64,000 nucleotides of DNA from Isoperla grammatica (GCA_945910005.1 OX246743.1:5059518-5123517), one strand, 5' to 3'; shown: positions 11,961 through 23,200, counted from the stretch's first letter. The notes: generated by a model from the letters alone, not told the origin. Program-made: numbers and translations.

Positions 11961-13041
11961 CATCGGGAATGATTTTACTTAATACTACATTTACTTAATA
12001 CTATATGTTATTTTCATTCGTACCGGTAAATTCGTTCTTACCGTTCGGTCTCTCAAACGATTTTACAACTAAAGAGATGTTTGAAAAGCCCTTAAAAAGC
12101 TATCTTTTATCTTTAAGATATCTTTTAGATTGTCCAATTGTACATTGTGTACAAAGGCCACGTGTGTATAGAGTTAAAATGCGCAAGTGCACTTTGTAGT
12201 CATAACTCGTACGTATCAAAGATTACTGATTGAGGGAAGATGTTTCATCGCCGTGTTAAAATATCTGCGCGAGTTTTGTCAAAAATGTCTAAGTCCCACC
12301 ACTATAGTTCGAAGTCTCACCGCAAGGAGCGCTAGCTCAGCACGTTGGAACTTCGTTGCCGTCTGGCGGGATATATTTGAGCTTGGTTCTGGCATAGGAA
12401 GAATTCGGCTCGGACACTTCCTTCCCCCAGCGCTGAGAAGGCGCTGAGTCGAACGACCGAGGTTCCCGCTCAGTTTTAAACTTTTGGAAGAGCGAGCTCT
12501 AGCGGTGAGAATTCGAACTACATGTCGGACTTTCGCGCAGACGATTTCCCATAAGAGTGAACTATCATCCCCACTCAGTAATCTTTGTACGTACCTAGAA
12601 CTATAGTCAGTAGTCACGTGCGTTTGCAGTTGGTTATTCAAGGGTGTTTATAAATACTGGTGTAACATTACACCTAACGCACTCTTACCGCGGCCCGTCG
12701 TTTTGTTTTTGTTGCTGTTATTTGTGTATCTTTCGTGTCGTTCCACTCACTTCTGAGCCTCATTGGCATTGTTGACTGAGTTTATTAAGCACAAGTAATC
12801 CGAACATCAGATCAGATAAACTTGGATTAGTGGTCAAAGTTCCAAGAAAATCTTTTTGAAAATTGCTCTTTTGTTTTCTGCCAGCAGCCATGTTTAGTGT
12901 TAGAATTCATTCTCCAGACGAATGGCTTATCTCAAGCTATTATGAGTTTGATCTCAACACTTGTCGCTCTCATTAATTTGTCATTCAACCTTTGTCACCA
13001 TGTCCACGTTTTAGAACAGTTAATTCTTCCTAATGAGATGA
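11961..13041. other. Unassigned DNA with overlapping small ORFs
   Basis: Open frames occur at 12005-12447 plus and at 12279-12641 minus (120 residues). They overlap antiparallel and show no recognisable domain. The interval is more GC-balanced than its neighbours. A decayed element belonging to the terminus at 11905 is possible but not shown. Confidence 0.35.
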
Positions 13042-13199
13042 TATAGTGGACCCAAGATTACTTTACACCTGCTTTCGTCACATCCGGGGCAGTCGTAGCC
13101 AACCAGCGAACCGCCCGAGACACACACACGATCGCTGATTGGCTACGAACCAGTCGCCTGTGACGAAAGCATGTGTAAGGTAGTCTTGGGACAACTATA
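13042..13199. mobile_element. MITE family M1, copy 1
   Basis: The ends are inverted repeats of about 45 bp: TATAGTGGACCCAAGATTAC on the left and TATAGTTGTCCCAAGACTAC as the complement of the right. Both continue into TTTCGTCAC, and an inner pair GTAGCCAACCAGCG / CGCTGATTGGCTAC follows. Related copies lie at 49713-49859 and about 39535-39665. TA at both ends suggests a TA target site, as in Tc1/mariner-type MITEs, but this is inference. Confidence 0.85.
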
Positions 13200-13454
13200 G
13201 AAGTATCTGGCTATCTTGTCAAGCGTGCTGCGTGTAAACGTGGCTTTTGGGTTAGCAACTCGTTTTTAGGATTAGTTTCTCGCCCGAACTTCAAACTATC
13301 TCACGTAGGCCTATGCAGCACTTTAACGACTGAAACCAACAATTGATTTTTACCAAAGACAATAAACAAAATATGTTACGTACGTAAATTGATGGCTTGA
13401 AATACACATTTCTCGAGTTTGATTTATTTTCTCCATTTGATTTATTTCATGGAA

Positions 13455-13652
13455 ACACCGATACAGCCAAAAGCTGTTGTCGTGCTAGTTATAATATCAA
13501 CCTTAATAGGTATCTAGTTTCATGGTAGTAATTGAAGATATATGTTGGATTTCTTAAATAAAGTAAGAAATTCCATCAGAAAACTTCAATTACTATACCA
13601 TGAAAGTAGATATTTCAACCAGCACGGCAATAGCCTTTGGCTGTATAGTGTA
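13455..13652. mobile_element. MITE-like inverted-repeat element
   Basis: The arms at about 13461-13537 and 13584-13646 are inverted copies (ATACAGCCAAARGCTRTTG, GTGCTRGTT, TTTCATGGTA, GTAATTGAAG) with several substitutions. A roughly 46-bp loop separates them. There is no coding capacity. Confidence 0.75.
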
Positions 13653-13891
13653 TTGGCAACAGTTCAGTTTACAGAATTTGATTAGCAGCTGGATGTAAAT
13701 AAACGCCTTTTTCATATCCGCTTCCCGTGTTACTCAAAAAAATATTCGCCTCGTATTACTCTCACAGTTTTCACAGTACCACATTTGGACCCCTGGTGGG
13801 TGCATCCACCAAAACCATGTTGGCTAACAAGTGAAAATCGAAAGTCAATATGTCAAAGTACTCAAAACCACTTTCAGACCTTCCGCACCGA

Positions 13892-13908
13892 GGGGGGGGG
13901 GGGGGGGG
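13892..13908. repeat. Poly-G tract
   Basis: An uninterrupted run of about 17 G. Confidence 0.9.
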
Positions 13909-14027
13909 TTATAGCTGGCCCAAGGTCTACTGGGATTTATACCGAGTTGTGTCTGGAACTGGAAGCCGACTACGGTGTGGTGTAGCTGTTTAGTTAGTGT
14001 ATTTAATTAAATGCGTTGGTATTTATT

Positions 14028-14268
14028 GTCTACCCACTAAGTTACACGAACTGATTTTCAGTGGGAGACATTATACCATTTATTATGCGCTTCGTTGGCT
14101 GTGTTGGCCTCAACATAATAATGCGCCTGTACAGTGGAATCCTTATCTCTGTACTATATCATAGAGATGGATTTCAGTCATTTTACGAAGTTGGGAATCG
14201 AACCTTGGACTTTCTGCATTAACATCAGAAATACACCCACAGAGCCACACAATGATTTAGGTGGCTTT
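14028..14268 (-). mobile_element. tRNA-headed SINE-like repeat
   Basis: On the minus strand a tRNA-like head has box A GTGGCTCTGTGGGTG and box B GGTTCGATTCC. It is followed by about 150 bp of body and a tail with CCCACTGAAAATCAGTT and AGTGGGTAGAC. The same tail occurs at three other loci in this window (18325, 30778 and 56745). The head does not fold into a full cloverleaf, so a SINE is more likely than a tRNA gene. Confidence 0.55.
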
Positions 14269-15340
14269 CTATCACATGCGGAAGCGTAAAAGTTGAGCGA
14301 CATTGAACTGCTCCAACATTTGTATGGGTTACCGCTTCTCTAGAGAATTTGTAACTAGTGTATTTATAGAAATAATATTGACAAACTGGGACGCACTTAC
14401 TGTATTGTAGCTCAAGTCTGACGGGTTTATATTGACAACAAACATGAGGGATGTACATTATTATGTGTGCCTCTCGTGTGCCTCTTCATTTTATCCAAAC
14501 GTAATCAATCAATTTACTTCCCCTTTTCAAAATAATTTATCTGTAGACTCATCATGATTCTGACATTATTATTTGAATTTAAAGATTTAGAAACAACAAC
14601 TTAAAATGCGCACCTTCTTCAAGCTATTTGGAATATACAGACATTCTTAAGATTTTCGCAATCCCTTCTTCTTATCATGCGAACGTGCACATTGCACAAG
14701 TTTGCAATCTCTTTGCATTTGTCTCCGGCTCCGCCTTGTGAGGTGATTACCACTGTATTCTTATCGCCTCCCTAGATATGACGTGTATTTCATGTACGTA
14801 GTGCAAGTTAAAAACCTTTTGTCTAATTAGTGCGAGACACGAAGGCCATCTCAAGCAGTACGTGACGTGATGGTACGTGCTACGTGATGCTACGTGCGTG
14901 TACGTGCGCACGTGCTCGCCTGTCGGAACCCGGGGACTCACTAACACAATTGAATAATTGTGATTGTTGCACGGGAGAAATTTTAATCTGGTTGACCTAC
15001 TTTCAATGTGTGTTTTTACTACTTTGTAGGGGAATTTATTAATATACTTGTATGAATAAAGTGTGTACATATTACTAAGAACAAATGCTCATTTGCCTTC
15101 TATGTTTAGAATGTTTAATTAAGAAAATTGAAGTGGCCAAAACACACAAAAGGGTTCATTGAAAAGTGTCATTGATACCTGCGATCGAAATAGTTTAACG
15201 CTGTCTGCAGTTACAAATCATTCTTTTCTAAAAAAAACAAAAAAACTCGAATTAAATCGGCCACTCTCAACGTAAACTATCAAGTTCAAAACATTATTTT
15301 GTATCTCCAAAAGTAGTAATTATATTAAACGATCTCCTCT
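14269..15340. other. Unassigned DNA
   Basis: No gene is recognised. A cluster of TACGTGC words at 14865-14912 (at least five TACGTG) forms a short degenerate repeat. Confidence 0.45.
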
Positions 15341-15368
15341 CCCCCCCCCCCCCCCCCTCCCCCCTCCA
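15341..15368. repeat. Poly-C tract
   Basis: Long C runs broken by single T. Further C tracts follow at 15763-15778 and 15849-15885. Confidence 0.9.
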
Positions 15369-16145
15369 CCCCGAAGCCCGAACCCATTACAAATGTTCAT
15401 AAGTTCCTAAACAGGTTTGCAAAACTCATCGCCGACGAAACTAAGTCTCCCTTGCTGTGCGTGAGCCGAAAATAATATCAATTTCGTAATTCCATTCAAG
15501 TTTTTAAGAACCGTTGTAGACTAAACTAAAAAAAACAACATTTCTCAATATAAACAAGAGCTTGTTCCACCGGAAAAAAATATTAAAATGATTTACAAAC
15601 TTGGTCAAAGTCACAATCTAAGATATTACTTGTGAATGCATGTAAGCAGTGGCTGTGGTTTGATGTTTTTAATCATCATTTTTAAACGTGATTATGTATT
15701 GCTAAAAACACCTTGTTTGTTTATTGTAGCTCATGCATCTACTTGCAAGGCTTATGATGTACGCCCCCCCCCCCCCCCTTACAGCTAAGTCACTTACGAG
15801 GCACCACAACCACCTGTGCTAGTACACTCGCTAGTAAAACAACAACAGCCCCCCCTCCTCCCCCCCTCACCCCCCCACCCCAGCCGGTGATATCTCGGCT
15901 CACTTTGACCCGCGCTATCATTTATTGCTTTTTCCCACCTGAAGACCGACCAACCGACGGGGGTGGAGACTAAAGCCTACGAGCTTCTAACTTCTTCTGG
16001 CGAAGGCGTCGGAACCCTTAATCCTAGCAGACGTTCCAACCGAAGCAAGCGTTGAGTTATAGCTAATGGCCGGGCAGCCGACCGCCAGTATATCCGTACC
16101 TCACAGCGGGCAGGGCTGGTACTAACGCTGTGCTTCCTTACCGAC
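15369..16145. other. Unassigned DNA with C tracts
   Basis: Apart from the C-rich tracts nothing is recognised. Confidence 0.45.
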
Positions 16146-16183
16146 GGCGATACTAGCGCGGCGTAGCGGTGATTGGGTTGACA
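16146..16183. repeat. Isolated partial monomer of the 85-bp minisatellite
   Basis: ACTAGCGCGGCGTAGCGGTG and the following 12 bases match the unit of the array at 52165-53497 exactly over 32 bp (16152-16183), and over about 38 bp with one mismatch. It lies 36 kb from that array with no tandem partner. Confidence 0.9.
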
Positions 16184-16413
16184 CGGTCTTTATATGTAGC
16201 TTTCAATAGACGTCACGTGGTGGCCATTATGAGGTACACATTGCTTGTTGACATTTGTTCTGTCAATAGAAGACACATTGGTTATCCACGAAATATCACA
16301 GTTTCAAGCCGTATAGATTGATGTGTGCAGGTAAAAGTTCAATAAAATGATAACACATGCAAATGACTGTCTTCAAACAGAGTTTACGCGTTCTTATTTT
16401 GTTTTTTTCAGTC

Positions 16414-16562
16414 ATAATGGTACGTTTACAGCTACGCGTTGCGAGCGAAGCGAGGGCGCGAGCTCCAATCAGCGGCCGAGTTTCACGCACGCAAACTCGG
16501 CCACTGATTGGAGCTTGCGCCTTCGCTTCGCTCGCAACGCGTAGCTGTAAACGTACCATAAT
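16414..16562. mobile_element. Near-perfect inverted-repeat MITE
   Basis: ATGGTACGTTTACAGCTACG begins a left arm of about 68 bp. Its complement ends the right arm, and a loop of about 10 bp lies between. The arms carry GCGAGCGAAGCGAGG and CCAATCAGCGGCCGAG with very few differences, so insertion is recent or homogenised. A weaker outer inverted repeat (TTCAAACAGAG at 16374 against the complement of the bases at 16572) may extend the element to about 16345-16595. Just upstream of the left end is a polypyrimidine tract ending in CAG. Confidence 0.85.
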
Positions 16563-18144
16563 ACGGAACCTTTGTTTGAAAACAATTGATGTGTCAGTCA
16601 AAGGACATCTGCAATATTGCAACAATGCAGTGTCGGAAGAACGTAAACAAATGTTTACAGAGTACCTCAGTATGGCTACCGTGCGATACCGGAAATGACG
16701 TTATTGCAAGATGCAAATAACATCTACGTGTAGTTGTAGTAGTGCCACGTTATCGGCTTATAGACTACCCCCCCACGAACAATAGACTCCATATAGGAAA
16801 TTTACGCTTGTTAATTTCTAGAGTCGTAATATTGACTCTGCAGTAGACCTCTAATACACGCACACCTTATTGTAGTAACCGTCAAGTTTGACGGCAACAC
16901 ACGCACTGCACAACACGTCACGGCAGCAACACGCACGTGTTACAATGTAAACAAATATCTATAAATGACTATTTCATCGAATATGGCCGCCTCTCTTGTT
17001 ATATGACCTTCAGACACATAAACATCTTATATTCCTTCCATTAGTAAATAAATAAGTAATAATAAGATCGTACTAAAACAAGATTAGTGGTATTATAAAT
17101 TTAAATGGTGACTATAAGATGTGATTACTGTTGTGGCAGAGAAAGAGAAATATGGATACATAGACAAATGTATTTATTTAGGCGGGAATTATGCTGCAAG
17201 AGAGCGTCGGCATAATATTGTAACCAGTTACTTTCCACTAAATGGCGGTTTAATTAAGTAAATACAGATACATGTACTATGTAATGTGACACTGTACAAC
17301 GAGTACGAGTAATGTTGTCACCTCCTACATCAGTGTCTTGTATAATTGCGGCTGTCTCCAAGATGGTTGTGCTTCTTTGTACCGACCTTACTTTACCCAC
17401 CTTAACACACTAGCAAGAAGCCAGCCAGCCAGCCAGCCAGCCAGCCTCGCCGAGTATTTATTGACTCTTTTATATTAAAGGTAAAACTCCATCGCTTAAG
17501 AAACTTTCATAACCCAACTGTACAGTCGAACACACAGACAAAAGTTGTGTATAATAAAATCATAAAACATTTAAGGATTTCATTTATCAGTCAGATATGA
17601 TCATGTTTCAAAAGTAAGTAAAAAAAAAAACATTCGAAGTTGGTTAAGAGACAGTACTCACTCTGACTGAAGGGCAAAGGCCGTTGCGGAGCTGAAGGTT
17701 TCACCGATTGGTTATAAATAAACCGTACCTGAGGCCTAAGCATACATCATGTACTTTTTTGTAGATAATGTTTTGTTTCCGCAAAAAAATGTATATTTCA
17801 TACACGAAAAGTTACTATATATATGCGGCCTCGCATTAATTCACGCCGGAGAGACGAATAAACAAGAGGAAAATATACAATCATAGATTAATCTACCTCG
17901 GGCCTTTTACTTTACCGTCACGTTGTATGAAACTCGAAAGATTAGTCCAATACACAAAACTGAACCGAACTTTGTGGGTGTTTTACATTTATTTTTGAAA
18001 GAGACTCAATTGAAATCTGAATAATCGAAAGCCTAATGGTTCTCTAAAACAACTGTCGCTTCGGTACACATCCGTGTATCAATAATGAATAGTGAGGGGT
18101 AAGATAGTTTTTGAATTACAACAGCGATGCAACGAAGCACTCAA
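16563..18144. other. Unassigned DNA
   Basis: No gene is recognised. The (CCAG)n tract at 17420 is listed separately. Confidence 0.4.
17420..17446. repeat. (CCAG)n microsatellite
   Basis: About seven tetranucleotide copies. Confidence 0.95.
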
Positions 18145-18368
18145 TAAATTCAAAGTTGTTCTGAATCGGCCTTGTTGATTCTGGCATTTGTCCGCAGGTG
18201 TTCGCACTGTCCAATCACTGATTCATATGTTTCGTATTTGAAATATCGATCTTTGATTGGTTATCGCTCACTCGTCGATGGTGTTCGAAGCCTACAGGGT
18301 TGGTTTAGTCACTTTCAATTAAAGTCCCCCACTGCAAATCAGTTTAGTTACTGAGTGGGTAGACTCTA
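18145..18368 (+). mobile_element. Dispersed repeat family R1, copy A
   Basis: This ~220-bp block recurs inverted at 27545-27760 and, shortened, at 56742-56880. Shared words include CAAAGTTGTTCTGAAT, GATTGGTTATCGCTCACTCG, TCGATGGTGTTCGAAG and CTACAGGGTTGG. This copy ends with CCCACTGCAAATCAGTTT and GAGTGGGTAGACTCT, a tail also carried by other repeats. It has no coding capacity. The element class is not determined; a SINE or MITE is possible. Confidence 0.8.
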
Positions 18369-18522
18369 AATGTGAATTTGTTTATTTATTTATTTTATTA
18401 CCTGTTGTAGACTTGCACTTACTGCGTCGACCAGTCATTACCCAAGAGCAACAATTATTATATGTGAACAGTATTTCAACTTGAATGTTTCGTCAGGTTG
18501 TCGGTTATGGGGGAATATATGG

Positions 18523-18656
18523 TGACACACGCACACGCACACGCACACGCACACACTCACACGCACACTCACACACGCTCACGCACACGCACACGCACAC
18601 ACTCACACGCACACTCACACACGCTCACGCACACGCACACGCACACGCACACGCAT
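18523..18656. repeat. (CACACG)n / CA-rich microsatellite
   Basis: Mixed CA and CACG repeats with CTCACA interruptions. A segment of about 66 bp is itself duplicated. Confidence 0.95.
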
Positions 18657-18689
18657 ATATATACAACTTATATGGTATATAAAACATAT

Positions 18690-18750
18690 AGGATTTTATG
18701 ATTGTACCGTACATTATAAATCATATTGCAAGCTACAATCATAAAATCCT
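18690..18750. repeat. Perfect 17-bp hairpin
   Basis: AGGATTTTATGATTGTA at 18690-18706 is exactly complementary to 18734-18750, with a 27-nt loop. Confidence 0.9.
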
Positions 18751-18799
18751 AAAATTAATCATTGTATTAATTTTCTGTATAGTTTGCAAACGTAAGTAC

Positions 18800-18956
18800 T
18801 CTGTAGCAAAGAGGTGAAGGTTGTATTTAATGGGAATACACTGTTGCAAAGAGGTTAAAGTTGCATTTAATGGGCTACATCGTCGCAAAGAGGTAAATCT
18901 TATATTTAATGTGAATACACTGTTGCAAAGAGGTTAAGGTTGTATTTAATGGGAAT
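18800..18956. repeat. 40-bp minisatellite, left part
   Basis: Units read CACTGTTGCAAAGAGGTTAA, then GGTTGTATTTAATGGGAATA. They are mixed with the variants ATCGTCGCAAAGAGGTAAAT and CTTATATTTAATGTGAATA in a three-unit period of about 117 bp. The array breaks inside a unit after GGGAAT at 18956 and resumes with ACACTG at about 19592. Confidence 0.95.
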
Positions 18957-18965
18957 GTATTTAAT

Positions 18966-19229
18966 ATGGTATTCCTACACAAAGTCTTGAACAATATAAT
19001 TGACTCGCCGCTGTTGTGTAAACTGGACTTTCATGCTCCTCAACGTGCAACCAGAAACACCAACTTATTTCACACGCCTAAGCCAAGAATCGATTTATAC
19101 AAATATGCGTGTTTAAATAGATTACAAACTACATATAACAAATTAACAACAATTAACTGTAACTTAGACATTTTTTCCCAGAGCTTAGCAACATTCAAAG
19201 GTAATCTAAAAAACACAATAAGCCCATAA
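18966..19229 (+). CDS. LINE reverse transcriptase C-terminal fragment (partial)
   Basis: This is an 87-residue open frame, kept in frame up to its stop. The motif FHTPKPRIDLYKYACLNRLQ followed by TYNKLTTINCNLDIFSQSL matches the extreme C-terminus of Jockey/CR1-type non-LTR retrotransposon ORF2. There, an FH.P..R...Y....LNR.....N tail follows the reverse transcriptase and ends in an S...F...L helix. The catalytic palm is absent because the copy is truncated at its 5' end. The first methionine is probably not the original start, since coding sequence would have continued upstream in the full element. The fragment differs from the one at 6735-7159, which covers a slightly more N-terminal part of the same protein region, so whether both belong to one family cannot be judged. 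Confidence 0.75.
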   Translation: MVFLHKVLNNIIDSPLLCKLDFHAPQRATRNTNLFHTPKPRIDLYKYACLNRLQTTYNKLTTINCNLDIFSQSLATFKGNLKNTISP

Positions 19230-19231
19230 CA

Positions 19232-19449
<218 letters not shown>

Positions 19450-19591
19450 TTGTTTACTGTACTACTTGTAATGTCATTTTGATATTCTGTGTTTCTGTGT
19501 TTTAATATCTGTTTGTATACTGTGATGTCCAACTATTATATTCGCACTTGTGGAAATGTATTTTTCTGTTGTGAATAAAGGCTTAATAATA

Positions 19592-20095
19592 ACACTGTTG
19601 CAAAGAGGTTAAGGTTGTATTTAATGGGAATACACTGTTGCAAAGAGGTTAAAGTTGTATTTAATGGGCTACATCGTCGCAAAGAGGTAAATCTTATATT
19701 TAATGTGAATACACTGTTGCAAAGAGGTTAAGGTTGTATTTAATGGGAATACACTGTTGCAAAGAGGTTAAAGTTGTATTTAATGGACTACATCGTCGCA
19801 AAGAGGTAAATCTTATATTTAATGTGAATACACTGTTGCAAAGAGGTTAAGGTTGTATTTAATGGGCTACATCGTCGCAAAGAGGTAAATCTTATATTTA
19901 ATGTGAATACACTGTTGCAAAGAGGTTAAGGTTTTATTTAATAGGAATACACTGTTTAATTAAAGAGGTTAAGGTTGTATTTAATGTGAATACACTGTTG
20001 CAAAGAGGTTAAGGTTGTATTTAATAGGAATACACTGTTTAATTAAAGAGGTTAAGGTTGTATTTAATGTGAATACACGTTGTTGCAAAGAGGTC
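19592..20095. repeat. 40-bp minisatellite, right part
   Basis: Continuation of the array at 18800, about 12 units. Towards the right end two units carry a GTTTAATTAAAGAGG variant, duplicated together with their neighbours. Confidence 0.95.
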
Positions 20096-21205
20096 ATTTT
20101 CACTCGTGTTCAAACTTCATGTGTTTGCAGCAATAAAAATCATTTACTACTAAGAATATTTTTACAATAGACACGGATGTACTCCTAGGGGTGTTTTATC
20201 GCTGTGTTCCGTCTCCCAATATTTGGCTTATTCAACCTCGACGCTGGGGGATGCTAATGTGCCACAGATCAAACGCCATCAATATTAAACCGCAGACTCG
20301 GCAGTGTTTTAATGTCGGGTCACGAAAATCCATTATCAGCCAATTCAATACACCGGACCGAAGATTTATACAGCACTTACCTCCCATCTATATTCCTTGA
20401 AACCCGAAACCTGGAGCCACGAACGAATGACGAAGTTTGCCAGCGTCGAAAAAAATGTGATCGGCAACTGAATTAGTCCTCTGTGATTTACAACGCAATC
20501 TCGGAAACATAAATAAAAACGTTTACTAGGTACGTAAAACGTAAAACATCCAGCTTGTTGGAAGTGTCATTTGTAAGCATGACGCGCAGAACACATGAAA
20601 TTATGAATGGGCCACTTATTCTATCTCTGCGTTTGAAAAAATTATATTCGAGGTTCTATCGGCGTGACGTTGAGGAATTGGTGTTTGAAACCGTGGGCTG
20701 TACACTGACGATAAGACAGACAGGGTTGTAATACACCGCTGTGATAGAGAGGGGCTCCACTTGTTAAGGTACGTCAGCCGCGTGATGTTTCCCGTCACTA
20801 AATAGTTAGCGTTGCATCGTGTGTTGTGTAGTACGGCCATGCTAACTATATACAAAGTAAACTATGACCTCTTTATTCATCACGAACACAAAAAAACGAA
20901 CCGCATCACAATACCATTGTAATTATGTTTTGTATTCGCTTTATCTTGTGCAGCTATTACCCGCATTATTAATGTAGCAGCCTCGTTGCCTGTGTGAACG
21001 TAGTTATAATGCTCGTCTTGCTGCAATGCTGCCGCTACTGCTACCGCTACTTCAGTACAGCTGCTGGCGACTCCTTTGAGTTATTATTACCATTGCTATG
21101 TACGCAGAACTAGAATACAAACAACAAAACTTTGTTTCTTTTAAGTAGAACATTAAGATGTTACGAAGATTAGAGTTTGTCAATGTGAAGGTAATTAATT
21201 TTTCA
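20096..21205. other. Unassigned DNA
   Basis: No gene or repeat family is recognised. Confidence 0.45.
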
Positions 21206-21228
21206 TATATATATATATATATATATAT
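21206..21228. repeat. (AT)n tract
   Basis: About eleven AT dinucleotides. Similar tracts lie at 21484-21498 and 21527-21545, so AT runs bracket the palindrome. Confidence 0.9.
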
Positions 21229-21252
21229 GAACTTAGACTTTCGTGACTATTA

Positions 21253-21487
21253 ATATTGTTAAAATTGTAAATACCACGGGTTGTTACGTCACGTTTACTG
21301 CACTTACTTGTCATATTAGTCGACGTTTCTGAGCAACGTATGTGCTCTGTCCTCAGGACACTATGTCACAGTGACATAGTGTCCTGAGGACAGAGCACAT
21401 ACGTTGCTCAGAAACGTCGACTAATATGACAAGTAAGTGCAGTAAACGTGACGTAACAACCCGTGGTATTTACAATTTTAACAATAT
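21253..21487. repeat. Perfect 235-bp palindrome
   Basis: The two arms of 117 bp (21253-21369 and 21371-21487) are exact reverse complements around a single A at 21370. I checked the arms base by base and found no mismatch. Each arm contains GTCCTGAGGAC and GCTCAGAAACGTCGAC. No ORF crosses it. Confidence 0.95.
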
Positions 21488-21651
21488 ATATATATATACA
21501 TCCACGACAAGACTGTTTCTTGAATAAATATATATATATATATATGTGTGTGTCACACGCAGAATTTTATTGACACGGAATAAATGTTAAAACACACACA
21601 TACAATTATAAAACGATACCAAGGTCACTTACTTTTTTTAAAAACGGTGAA

Positions 21652-21685
21652 TTTTCGGAGTAACACGTTCCTACTCCTTCCTCAG
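21652..21685 (-). ncRNA. Hammerhead-ribozyme-like core (tentative)
   Basis: On the minus strand CTGAGGA is followed by one A, an inverted repeat GGAGTA...TACTCC with a 9-nt loop, and then GAAA. This is the arrangement of the conserved CUGANGA - stem II - GAAA core of hammerhead ribozymes. The extra A and the lack of an obvious stem I/III with a cleavage triplet make this weak. A related but poorer CTGAGGA...GAAA pair lies in each arm of the palindrome at 21253-21487. Confidence 0.25.
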
Positions 21686-22278
21686 ACCGAGGGCAACTAT
21701 ATATTTATATTGATTTGTTGTCTTCCGGGATATTCCGCCGCTTGTGTGAGTATACTGGTGCAGACCGAAGTCTGTCACCCCTTGCTCGACGTTTCGCCAG
21801 AATTGTATCTAGCATGATCACGATGTCCCTATCACGTCCTTCTCACTAGAGCCTAACGTCGACGTTAGAGCCTGAAAGAAAAAAGAAAAAAACTAGGATG
21901 AACATAAATAATTATGGTTATTTCTAATTGATACTTGCATGAAGAGAACATGTTTCTAACCAACTGGACAATGTTATAGACATTTGTTATAAAATAGATT
22001 TCCTTGAAGATTCACAGTCAATGTAAATTTATACTTAATTACAACTGATGACAATGGTTTTGTATGAGTGTAAAGAGTCGATAACTGTATTGTAATTTAA
22101 GATATCAAAATCATAATAAACGGTAATCGGAACTAACATTTCGGAAATATCGCGACTATACCTAGATTCAACAAGGGAACTACCCTGAGTTACGTTAGCG
22201 TGCACGACTGTGTCGCATTGTCTGCTCTCAATATCCTGTTCACCGCTACATGCTCAGGAAGGCCAGCTCTCGGTTTAC
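21686..22278. other. Unassigned DNA
   Basis: Nothing recognised except the word AACGTCGACGTT near 21857, a perfect 12-bp palindrome. Confidence 0.4.
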
Positions 22279-22652
22279 CAAGGTCTACTTGATCTCCGCT
22301 TAGCGGAGGCTCGTCGAACTCCCAAGTTAGTCGTCGCAAGGGAACCAAAATCGCCATTTTGTATCCCACTAAAAAAAACTGTCATAAATTAAACATCCGT
22401 TGTAGATCATATAATACAATACTTAAAATACCTCAAAGAGAAATTTTGATAAAATACAATGATTGAAGATTATAAAATGTGATGATTTTTCCTTTTTAGG
22501 AGGTAATTCTATTTGACAGATCACTTCATTTATTTTCTTTCACGTTTCTCCCATTTGAATAACATGTAATTTTTAACATTGTGGAACGGACTGCGATGAC
22601 CTAAGTTGGGAGTTCGACGAGCCTCCGCCAGGCGGAGATCAAGTAGACCTTG
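22279..22652. mobile_element. Mutator-like non-autonomous element
   Basis: The terminal inverted repeats of about 49 bp start CAAGGTCTACTTGATCTCCG at 22279 and end with the complement at 22652, with a few mismatches. The arms carry GCGGAGGCTCGTCGAACTCC. The flanks TCGGTTTAC (22270-22278) and TCGGTTTCT (22653-22661) are an imperfect 9-bp duplication, the size made by Mutator-type transposases. The interior has no long ORF. Confidence 0.75.
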
Positions 22653-23200
22653 TCGGTTTCTAATTCATAGTTCCCACGTGACGTCACAGCGGCCATGATT
22701 GCGACACAATTGATGAGGACCAATCCTAGATCATTGGCAAATACTATTCAAATTTAATAAGTAAGCCTAATATAAAATCTAAAACCTAAACATAAATAAT
22801 ATAAATATAAAAAATTACCACACATACCAATTTTATTTAAAAAACAGGCTCAATTTTAAAAAACTAAGAATTTATGCGTTCTACCACAGCAGCCTTCAAT
22901 TGTTTCTCCATGGCAACATCAAAGTTTGATCACAAATGTGGCCGCCACGCGCAAAGATGTGACGAACGTGCAACCTATGAATACTTCACAGAAATGTATC
23001 AACTCTTTCAATGCAACGTTTCATACTATTCACACTTGTGTTGGGTTCATCGACGTACAAATGACCACCATTATTTACAGTTTTCATTCGTGATTTGTTG
23101 TTGTTGTTTTGTTAATAATAGAACCATTTTGTTTGTTGCAGGTGCTGAACGTCTGATCACGGGTTCTCCACACTAACTACGAGGTAAGATAGAAAAATTG
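22653..23200. other. Unassigned DNA
   Basis: A 100-residue open frame at 22874-23176 shows no recognisable domain and is probably chance. Confidence 0.4.

Noticed and set aside
12005..12641. Overlapping frames of 64-120 codons as a gene
   Set aside because: They are antiparallel and overlapping, with no domain, start context or splice signals that favour one.
18485..18701. Histidine/threonine-rich frames
   Set aside because: Translation of a CACACG microsatellite.
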